Positions 11,597 through 19,569 of a DNA stretch of 64,000 bases are shown here, piece by piece. The DNA comes from Phialophora verrucosa (taxonomy: Eukaryota > Ascomycota > Eurotiomycetes > Chaetothyriales > Herpotrichiellaceae): NCBI GenBank assembly GCA_002099365.1, contig MSED01000005.1, positions 2,170,001 through 2,234,000 of the forward strand, given 5' to 3'. The notes below the pieces were generated by a model, which saw nothing but the letters and a program-made list of their open reading frames with translations, made no database searches and was not told where the DNA came from. The position numbers and the translations under genes are program-made. Every line of letters begins with the position of its first letter. Within the stretch, counting starts at the first letter, position 1.

Positions 11597-11675
11597 GAAC
11601 CCCACCTGATTTGAACAGATAACCTTTCGATCACACGCGCTGGAGTCGAACGCGCTACCGTTGCGCCAGGGGTCC
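11597..11675 (-). tRNA. tRNA-Trp (CCA) with 8-nt intron
   Basis: The cloverleaf is complete. The acceptor arms are GGACCCC and GGGGTTC, and the D stem is GCGC/GCGC around AACGGTA. The anticodon stem is TTCGA/TCGAA with loop start CTCCAG (anticodon CCA). The T stem is ATCTG/CAGGT around TTCAAAT. An 8-nt intron (CGCGTGTG) lies at the canonical position after base 37. The internal A box (TGGCGCAACGG) is good and the B box is slightly off consensus. A T9 terminator follows. It may be a functional or mildly diverged copy. Confidence 0.86.
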
Positions 11676-12243
11676 TAAGAGGCTGGTTTCGACATTTACG
11701 CCGACAATCCCAAGCCGATTTTTGCGGAAAATTAGGAGGAGCAAGTAATAACCTAAATCTTTCACTTACCGAATAGTTTGACTTTAACGCTACGTAACGC
11801 CTTGGCGCGAGCTTTGTCATCAAAGGCATTTTCTTGATCCTGTCACGGTGTGACCAAAATAACCGGACCACAGCACAATCCTCACCAAAATACACTGTTT
11901 TCATAGCTGCACATATACATCCACAACACAGATGGATGAGTCGCGAGTGGATAGCTTTAAAGGCGGCGCCGTCTGGGTGAGCGCCTTGTGAGTTCCGAAC
12001 AGTATAACCATCACTTGAGGTGCCCAGCTCTTGGAATGACCGTAAGCTATTTGTCACAGACATTAATACTCGGTCGATAAAATTACGGAGGCCTCCGTAA
12101 ATCATGCCAAAGGGTGCACCAAAGGTATGGTTGGGCCCAGGACAAGATCAAAAACCTTCTCGGAAACCAGTGTCAAGCCGCGATGAGGTATAGCCGACCA
12201 GTACAGGCGCCAGATCAGACCCGCACTGTAAGGAAGTGGGTGC
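11676..12243. other. Intergenic, no gene seen
   Basis: The open frames on the minus strand overlap the tRNA or have no recognisable content. Confidence 0.4.
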
Positions 12244-12681
12244 TTAAGGAGGCTCCCGATGAGAGATAAGGTCGCGAACATCAACTCCCTCAGAAAACCG
12301 AGACCCAACCCTCAAATTTCTGAGCTGTTCCATGCTGGATCGTCCAGGGTAGATGCAGATCCCGTCGACCCACAACGACTCACAATTGGGGCGCCGGCGC
12401 TGGACCTCATCCAAAAAGGTCCAGAGATTGTCTCAAACACTGTGCAGGCTGCCGTTGATCATGATGCGAGGGGTCGGAGAAGCTGGACCCCACCCGTAAG
12501 ATACGGCGACGTGGGCGACAGTGGTTGGAATTTGGAAGAGGCGTAAGTGTATATACCCATCTCGCCGCTCAGGAAGGATGCAGAAAACACCTTCCGATGA
12601 TGTCGAGAGGTCCAGAGGCTCGTACTTGAACAGTGGCGGCGCCGACGATGGTTGCTCCGACACGACTTCAGAAGATGCCAT
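12244..12681 (-). pseudogene. HET-domain (heterokaryon incompatibility) fragment
   Basis: The frame opens with FKYEPLDLSTSS, VAVSYGWG (the HET-domain hallmark VSY.WG) and PRIMINGSLHSV. A TGA at 12433-12435 then interrupts, and the same frame continues with DNLWTFLDEVQRR and ESLWVDGICI (the WVDAICI motif). The TGA sits where the family has Arg, consistent with a CGA-to-TGA change. The end (RNLRVGSRFSEG, stop at 12244) lacks the rest of the domain and any C-terminal partner. HET proteins trigger cell death on non-self fusion. This copy is broken and truncated. Confidence 0.72.
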
Positions 12682-12689
12682 TGCTGTCG

Positions 12690-13992
12690 AATGCTTACGA
12701 AAACACCGCATCTGGGACAGGATAAGGACATGTCGATGGAAATACAATCAGGTGCACAGTGGAACAACGGCGAGGGCAGCACAGCCACAGCCAGCGCGCG
12801 GCGCCAATGTTATGCTGGCGAGACGCACGGATCGGTAAGCTCTCGATATGCCTACCTATTCCCACAGGTGGCTAGTCGGGCTTTGGACTTTGACAGGACT
12901 CACGCGCCTCCTCCTGCAGTCGACATGCTAAAGCCGAACGACAGATATTTTGACCAGCATCAAGTCCGTGGCAGTCCACATTAGGAGCCACGTCGGAGAA
13001 CTAGTGCTCGATGCCCCCTCGTGTGAAAAGCGAGCGTGGCCCGGGTTGTCAGCGTCTGGCACACATAGCGACCCAGCTTGTGAAGATATATATAATGACG
13101 GTATCGCTACGTGTCACGCCTTTTCTGGGCGCGTCACCGTCAAGCAAGTACGACAAGTCGCAAAGGCACGACACTTGCCCCACAGCGGTGTTCTCAGAGT
13201 TCTTACTAGATCCAGACCTGGTTTGCTGGAGTTTGCCAGCGTGGAACGTGTCTGCCTCCTTCGGCCTTGCCAGGGCAGTCACGTCCCAGGTCACAGGTCA
13301 TGGATAAATTGAGAGCTGACCTCCCAGCAGATAGAGTATTTGCACAAGCTTGAGTTGTGCCCACCACAGCCAGCATCTTGCTCGTCGACCAGCTCTCAAG
13401 CTCCATCTTGAGCCTTCACTGTGTACCCGTTGGGTCGCTAGGCACAAACACGAGAATATGGCGGATCGAACTGCGCTTCTAGGTTCTAATAGATATAGGT
13501 GGACAGCTGTCACGGAGTTAAACAGTTATTGTAACGAGCTTATGCCTTCTGTGATGGATTCATTAGCGTGTGTGCTATGAAGAGTGTGAAAGGAGAGAAT
13601 GAGCTAAATACCAGCTATTATGTAACCACTCGTGCCTTCCGTGCGCAAGCGCGCCTGCCGTGTCATTTGTGAAAGTACGGATTGTACCTGTTACCTAGGG
13701 AAAATGCTTTGAAAAGCACGGCGCTTGAACCTAGGCGGAATTTCCGGCAAACAACTTTTACAGGACGAGTACGAGTACTACCGTGTATCCCTTAACCCGG
13801 CAAGCGGACAGTTAGTCCCGGGTTACGGAGTGAACATGGCAGTAACAAGGAGCAGTGCGAGTAGTTACATAAGCTCACGAGCTGCAGTAGTGAATGGGGG
13901 CCTTCACTCGGCCTTCTCCCCCTATACAGGCTAGTTAAGGACCTAGTCTAGGCTCTAAAGTCCCGCTTATGGATTTATGCATTATAACTTTG
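12690..13992. other. Intergenic, no gene seen
   Basis: About 1.3 kb holds only short composition-driven open frames. The last 400 bases are neither coding nor clearly repetitive. Confidence 0.4.
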
Positions 13993-14038
13993 AGGGGTCA
14001 AAAGTGACCCCTAAATTAAAGTCGAGATTGTCGACTTT
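13993..14038. repeat. Two consecutive perfect hairpins
   Basis: AGGGGTCA (13993-14000) pairs with TGACCCCT (14005-14012) over loop AAAG. AAAGTCGA (14018-14025) pairs with TCGACTTT (14031-14038) over loop GATTG. Both arms are 8 bp without mismatch. The second hairpin ends 20 bases upstream of the tRNA-Arg gene. Confidence 0.85.
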
Positions 14039-14073
14039 TCACATTTCTTAATCAACCGCTCCAATGGCGCAAT

Positions 14074-14124
14074 GTTAGTATATGGGAGCGGCGCCGACTG
14101 GTTACATTTCCTAACGGTCAACAG
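14074..14124 (+). other. Spliceosomal-type intron in tRNA-Arg D loop
   Basis: The insert is 51 nt, with donor GTTAGT, branch-like CTAAC at 14111-14115 and acceptor AACAG. Excision joins CGCAAT to GGTAGCGC and restores a normal D arm and A box. Confidence 0.75.
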
Positions 14125-14144
14125 GGTAGCGCGCCAGACTTCTA

Positions 14145-14160
14145 GCTCTCAAGGGCTGTC
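14145..14160 (+). other. Canonical tRNA intron of tRNA-Arg
   Basis: The insert is 16 nt between bases 37 and 38 of the anticodon loop, the usual position for introns removed by tRNA-splicing endonuclease. Confidence 0.8.
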
Positions 14161-14169
14161 ATCTGGAGG

Positions 14170-14229
14170 GTGAGCCACATCCTCCATAACCGCGCTGTGT
14201 CTATTGCAAACATCTAACACCAACAATAG
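14170..14229 (+). other. Spliceosomal-type intron in tRNA-Arg variable loop
   Basis: The insert is 60 nt, with donor GTGAGC, branch-like CTAAC at 14214-14218 and acceptor AATAG. Excision joins TCTGGAGG to TTGTGGG and restores the variable loop and T stem. Confidence 0.75.
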
Positions 14230-14271
14230 TTGTGGGTTCGAGTCCCACTTGGAGTGCAAACTTCCTTTCTC

Positions 14272-14276
14272 TTTTT
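14272..14276 (+). terminator. Candidate Pol III terminator of tRNA-Arg
   Basis: TTTTT begins 16 bases after the discriminator base. Confidence 0.6.
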
Positions 14277-14568
14277 GCCAATCTTGGGAATGAATTCTGT
14301 TCTCTCCAAGGCTTCGTAAGGCTGGCCTTTTGTACGTAATACATATATTTACTGTGGCCGTCAAGCCTCGTGAGGATAGCATGTGCGACTTAGGGAGCAC
14401 TTTTCCCATGTCTTCATTGACAGCGTAGTGCTCTAGGGCTTTGCTGCAATGGTGCGACCGTCTGATAGGTATGGCCTGAGCCTGTATGGTGGTTGCTTGA
14501 ACCATGCATCCCCCTTACAGCCAATCCCTACCAACTGAATTTCTACCTTAGCCTGTTCCGATCGTGAC

Positions 14569-14678
14569 GGAGACCTCCAAACCTAACATGAACACATCAC
14601 GGAGACGACCCCTGAACCCTAGACATACAGACACCACGTAGACCTCCCAACCTAACACGAAGGCATCACACGGAGATC
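14569..14678. repeat. Degenerate direct repeat, two units
   Basis: A unit of about 38 bp containing GACCTCCAAACCTAACATGA (14572-14591) recurs about 69 bp later as GACCTCCCAACCTAACACGA (14641-14660). Both copies continue into a CATCA...CGGAGA end. Confidence 0.6.
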
Positions 14679-15619
14679 AGGATGTAAGATCCCTTCCTTC
14701 CGAAAGTAACAAAGTCCCCCAACGACACTTTCCTCGCCTCCTCCATCAAGGTGAACAGGCGGACTCCAGGGACCATGATAAGACCGCCCCGCACAACGAC
14801 GACGGCAACGCGTTTAAGAAGTGGAAGGGCGATGCGGTCCTACTACGATAGCTGGAGACGGTGTCACAGCGGTTGCAATTCTCAAGGACGTCCCCCACGG
14901 GTATAGTGATCAACTCATCGGATGGCAACATCAGATCGAAAAGCAAGAGGGTTCGCCATTACCAATTTCTTTCTTTCCTAAGAGGTTCGATGCACCAAGG
15001 GCTTCTACGTGACAAACAGGATTGCCTCCTTCAAGGGCGTATTCTCGGCCATCTGACAACGAAGAAAGGTTGAATATGTTGTGTGTGCTTTGGCGATGAG
15101 TGAATCTAGTATTAATCCCATCTATTTGTTTTGTCAACACCGTCTAACGAGTCGCAGCGGCGGCTGACCTCCTCCCCTCTCTTCGAGCAACACCTAGACA
15201 TTGTTCACAGACCCCCGGACCCGCGCTTTTGCACGCACAAGCCGCAATACATGGACGAACAATCAAACACAGATCCTCCTTTTCTCTCATCTTGACAAAA
15301 CTCACACCTTGGAGGCTTGGCTTTCTCGATCATGTTTCCGAGCGCGAATGACTTTTACTCGCCATCTCGAGGGCTGGAGCCTGCGGTGTTGGTGGTAAGT
15401 GGTTCGAGAGCGCGCCGACTTGACTTGAGGATGCTGGCTTCTGCGACACTACTGGGGCGTCGCCGCTTGGGCAAATGGTTCAGCCTGGCTACTTCATCCG
15501 ATGCTCCTGACCGAAGGATGTTCTCCTGATCCTTGCTTGACGGTGGCGCGGTGTCGTTACCGCTGTGTTTCCTGTCAGTGGGCTCCAAGGGGAGATCTTC
15601 GACCTTTCTGATAAAGGTG
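14679..15619. other. Decayed or non-coding, no gene seen
   Basis: Several short open frames are present without recognisable domains. GGAGATCTTCGA recurs near 15592 and 15646. Confidence 0.35.
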
Positions 15620-16262
15620 TGTTTCATACCGGTGCGGGCTAGACGGAGATCTTCGATCTTCCTCCAACATCCTCCTAGGCCCTCGATCGGAGCCAACCCG
15701 GTGCATTAGCTCTTGCTGCAGACGAAAATTGAGCGTCTTTGCTCCAACGTCAGGGTATGCCTCTTCAATCTCCATGGCAATTTTTGTTTCGTATGACTTC
15801 CATTGCCATGTTACAAACGTCGACTCCTCTATTGAGGGCTCCGCTTCTCTTGCTTTTCTGATTTGGCGGGTATCATGTTCGCTCTGCGCGCCTTTCTTCT
15901 AGCTTCCTCGTGCACACTTCGAAAGATCTCTTGGAACCGCAGTATTCTTCCAGTACCCGCTGTAAACGTATCGCTAATGCTTCGTATGGGACTGACGTAT
16001 TGATCACCTCAATGCGGCTAGCGATCATAGTCTCGTCTGTTGACCACGGGAGTTGTGATGTCTCGCCCTCCACGTCTGCTGTACGCTCCGCGTACATTGT
16101 CTCTAATTTTCTCGTACAGGCATTAATCGATCGTTCGGAATCGCAGTATATTCTCAGCACTCGCTGTAAACGTACTGCTTGTGCCACGAAGGCGACAAGA
16201 GGGTTGAGCATCTCAACATGCCTGGCAATCTCGGTCTCGTCTTCCGACCATGGGCGAAACAA
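15620..16262 (-). pseudogene. Gene with tandem Myb-like units, frameshifted
   Basis: One frame (15873-16262) carries two similar units of about 58 residues: PWSEDETEIARHVEML...ACTRKLE and PWSTDETMIASRIEVI...VCTRKLE. Both have a conserved W, an ET.IA.RIE helix, (A/I)RLQRVL and a Cys-Thr-Arg-Lys-Leu-Glu end. A third, more worn unit (QWKSYETKIAMEIEEAYPD followed by LNFRLQQEL) follows in another frame, so at least one frameshift separates units 2 and 3. The spacing of the Trp and the RS..ACTRKLE end resembles fungal Myb/SANT-like DNA-binding repeats, but this assignment is tentative. Confidence 0.42.
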
Positions 16263-16745
16263 CGAATCCCCGGGCTACACCTCCGTGAAATAGCTGATAC
16301 ATTGGGGAATCGTATAGTTGAGGTTGATGAGCCTTGCTTCGGCACGAAGCTCTCAACATCGAAGAAGCCCGACAATTGGTCGGACAGACACCACGAGTGA
16401 TGGGCATATCGACGTGAAGGGCAAAGAGAACCTCGATCCCAAAGACGCGTTGCTCGATATGGAAGACGAAAACTCAGACTCGATGAGGCTGAAAGACCCC
16501 GTGAGTCTCCTCCAGCTCGCCGCCGAGGATCCACACTTCCAAATACCAACATTCGTCAGCATCGTTACTAAGAAGCAGAGAGTCCCAACCGCAGACCACT
16601 GTACATGACGGGACTCCGCCGCAAAGCGGCTAAACTGAATCAATAAGGTCGGTTGGGGAATGAGCTGGTGAGCCTCCGGCTAAGTGGTCATCTTCTTCAA
16701 CCAGTGCAAGATGAACGACATTATCGAAAGTTCAGATGAACCTGA
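16263..16745. other. No intact gene seen
   Basis: Short open frames lie on both strands, without recognisable content. Confidence 0.35.
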
Positions 16746-17294
16746 ACACCGCCGGAGACAAAATTAGCAGCAGCTACAGCGAGCAACTTGCTTCGTGCTA
16801 GGGAAGCCGCTATTCTCCGCACAAAGGTGACCGCTCTCAATGCAGGTAAGATCAATATTTTAATCCAAGGAATGCTTGCGGAGAAGGGTGTCGATAGATC
16901 GGTGGCCTCTATCTCTCGAAAGCGGTGGACCATGGGCCTTTCCATTTAACACGACATACTGCGGATCGAGAATGTCGCTCTTGAATGCTGGGATTTAGTT
17001 GAATCCGCTCTAGTCTCCCGATTCCATGGAAGATTTTCCTTCCTGACAAGGGCCGAACAAGCCGAGGAGTTTATGGACGTCCTGGCGGAATTCGGAGTCC
17101 AGAGAACGCTTGGAACATGCCGGGATCTAGTCGAAGAGCAGTTCCCAGCCTCCAGCGTAAGCCGGCGTCCGAATTTCGACCCGATCCGAGACAACGAGGC
17201 CGCGGTGAAAATAGCGTATGAAGTCCGGCAACGCCACAGTACAATGCCAAACCGATCACTCATGGTACGAGAGCTTGCACTGCGACGGCAGTAG
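16746..17294 (+). pseudogene. Broken unknown ORF with in-frame TAA
   Basis: One frame reads through coding-like sequence (LLRAREAAILRTKVTALNAG, LIQGMLAEKGVDRSVASISR), hits TAA at 16947-16949, and continues without shift (LRIENVALECWDLVESAL, SLMVRELALRRQ) to TAG at 17292-17294. I do not recognise the family. The continuity across the stop argues for a once-functional gene. Confidence 0.38.
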
Positions 17295-17521
17295 GGGCAT
17301 ATAAGATGGCGCTGAAGACCTCTGTAAATAAGGCAGCCGCACAGTTCTTGCAGGCATTGAATGAACCTCTTCAATTGCATCGTAGTGCAACAGACTCAAC
17401 GACAGGGGGCACCCTCAAACAACCTTTCAGTTGTGCACGGCGTACTGCAACTTTGTCAGCTGATTTGCAGAGAGTGGCTCTCATCACTTACAGCACTCGC
17501 TACTCAAGGTGGCAACGTCGC

Positions 17522-19041
17522 TCAGCTGACCTCCAGCCATGAGAACCACTTGTCGCAAGCCTCGCCATCCAATCGGGCCTTTTGTCTGTTCAAACAATCC
17601 GCATAATACTCATCCTGCGGTCCATAGATTTTCAGGGCCAGGTCCAACTCCTGCTGTGCCCAATAGCCGCTCCTGGCCAGGTCGCCTCTTCGACAATTCA
17701 GAAGGGATAGGTTCTGACACGTAAAGACACTGGTCTCATCCGCCGGTCCGTGGTAGCGATTGGCCTCGGAATCGAGAGCAATGATATTCTCAAAGACGCT
17801 CTCGGCATCGTCCCAGCGCTGCTGTTCGACGTACAGATTGCCCAGACGACGGAGGCAGTTTCGCCGCACCAGACTAGCGTGGCCGTATGTCGCGGCGCTG
17901 GTTTCGCAGGCCTCAAGTATCAGTGCCTCACTCGCATCAAAGTCGCCGTCGCGCATCAGCTCCACGGATAGACCTTGTTTGAGGAGCAACACTTCGGGGT
18001 GACCTGGCCCGAGCGTCCGCGAGTAGGTATCGAGGACGACTCTCATTGCGGGCTGGGCGGCCACACGCATCATCTCACAGCTTCGCATGGTCTTCATGAT
18101 GCAGGAGAGAGGATGTCGGGGCCCGAGCGTCTTCGAGGACATGGAGGCCATGAACCGCACAACGGACATCCATGCCTGCTGATATCGGCTCCAGCGACGG
18201 TTCCCCATTACAGCCAATAGGCTCATTAGGACCTGTCTCGTCGGGCGGAGCAGATATCCTTCAGCCATCGCGCAGCCTCTTTGCAGGTCTTCAAAGGCAC
18301 TGAGGACGTTTGTCTGCTCTAAAAGAGTCAGGCCATGCTGAAACTGGTGCCAGATATAATTCTTCCGTCTTCGGAACGGCTTCATCCGCTTGATGGACTG
18401 CTCTGACGGCATCGGCGTCGGGACGGCAAGGTCAGGGCTGGTGGTGATGAAAGCCTGTGTGGCCATGACAATGGAATTGGTAGCATCGTTGAAGTCGTCC
18501 TTGAGGATGAAAGTAGGTATCGAGGTTGCGTCGCCCAGTTGTCGCTCCACTATCGCTCGTCTATCGTGCAAGGGAGTTGAGATTCCCACATGGAGCCCAT
18601 CTGGCTGCTGAGGAATCTCTTCTAGTTTGGCAGGCGCAGGGGAGGACACCCGAGACGGGGCTATGACTGCGTCATCGACTTCGTCCTTGATACGGCCGGG
18701 AGAGAATATGCTGCTAAATGGGGACAGGGATGCAAGCTCCGCGTTGAACAAGATACCCGACGGCTGTGTCCAGCTTCCTAGTCCACAATGCTTGCGAATG
18801 CCCCATCCTCTAAGTCTATTCTTGTAAGACCGCAGCCTGTGCGAGGTTAGGAGGTGACGAAACCTCGAAACAGATTGGGATCGGGAACTCACGAAGATCT
18901 GAAGTGATATTTCTGGCAAAGAATGTGCTGAACTTCAGACAAATTCCGATCTTCCTCCACATACAGCCTTGTAATGACGGCTCGATGGTCTTCCCAGTCG
19001 GCCAGGGAAGGCGGATACGCAGGTTTAGGAATGGAAGACAT
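17522..19041 (-). CDS. Clr5-domain protein with TPR-like C-terminus
   Basis: The N-terminus (DWEDHRAVITRLYVEEDRNL, VQHILCQKYHF) joins across a 56-nt intron (18837-18892) to SYKNRLRGWGIRK. Together they form the Clr5 domain found at the N-terminus of many fungal nuclear proteins. The exons are 18893-19041 and 17522-18836. The start is the Met of MSSIPKP, because Clr5 domains normally lie near the N-terminus. The remaining roughly 370 residues hold TPR-like helical pairs (RRLGNLYVEQQRWDDAESVF; LSLLNCRRGDLARSGYWAQQ; TLGPGHPEV twice in related form). The role is probably regulatory or scaffold. The partner is unknown. Confidence 0.86.
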
Positions 19042-19569
19042 CAAGTTTGCGTTACAGGTACATGCCAGATATAACAGCAAACTCAACACGCCGATGTAGA
19101 AGGGCAGACGTAGTAAGAACAGTGAGATTTAGTTTAACTTGGGAACCAAGACAACCATGTGGAAGTGCCAGAGCCGTTAGAACAGCATTGAGGAAATAGT
19201 GAAATGTTGTTTGTGGTGGAAGTGAACAAGATGTGACGAAGAGACATCCGGGAAGCTGTTCAGCCAAACTTAAGAAGACGCCAGCCCCGTCGGCACGCCA
19301 TTCCTAATCGGCCACCGCCACAAGAACGAGGCTGCACTTTTTTCAAACAGTACTCGGTAGCTGTTCATAAACTGGCAGTTATCTTTGCTTCGTACATATG
19401 AAGGCTGATAACTTGAAGGATTATTATTTCATTTCCTATTAATTAAATCGCTCCCAGGCGCGTTCCGCTTTCAAGCATCTGGCCGCGGGATGAAACGCCT
19501 CGCTAATGTGCTCAATCATCGTCAAGCCAGATCCGATTCTCATCTCGCCGTCACAGCTGTGCCGTATAT
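19042..19569. other. Intergenic, no gene seen
   Basis: This holds the 5' region of the Clr5 gene and the 3' region of rgd1. It is AT-rich near 19380-19450. Confidence 0.5.

Larger units (their letters stand above)
14058..14256 (+). tRNA. tRNA-Arg (UCU) interrupted by three introns
   Basis: Removing three segments (14074-14124, 14145-14160, 14170-14229) leaves a 72-nt tRNA with perfect arms. The acceptor is GCTCCAA/TTGGAGT (only G1-U72 is a wobble), with discriminator G. The D stem is GCGC/GCGC around AATGGTA. The anticodon stem is CCAGA/TCTGG with loop CTTCTA-A (anticodon TCT). The variable loop is AGGTT, and the T stem is GTGGG/CCCAC around TTCGAGT. The 16-nt anticodon intron is at the canonical site. 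The other two insertions have GT...CTAAC...AG signals like mRNA introns. The B box (GGTTCGAGTCC) is intact. The A box is split near its 3' end. A T5 terminator follows at 14272. Whether it is expressed cannot be told. Confidence 0.85.

Noticed and set aside
11575..12105. Open frame of 176 codons on the minus strand
   Set aside because: It runs through the tRNA-Trp gene and has no recognisable content.
13725..13934. Short open frame upstream of the tRNA-Arg gene
   Set aside because: No domain, atypical composition, and no splice context.
14750..15075. Possible retroelement fragment
   Set aside because: No reverse transcriptase, integrase or LTR pair could be found nearby, and the frames are short.
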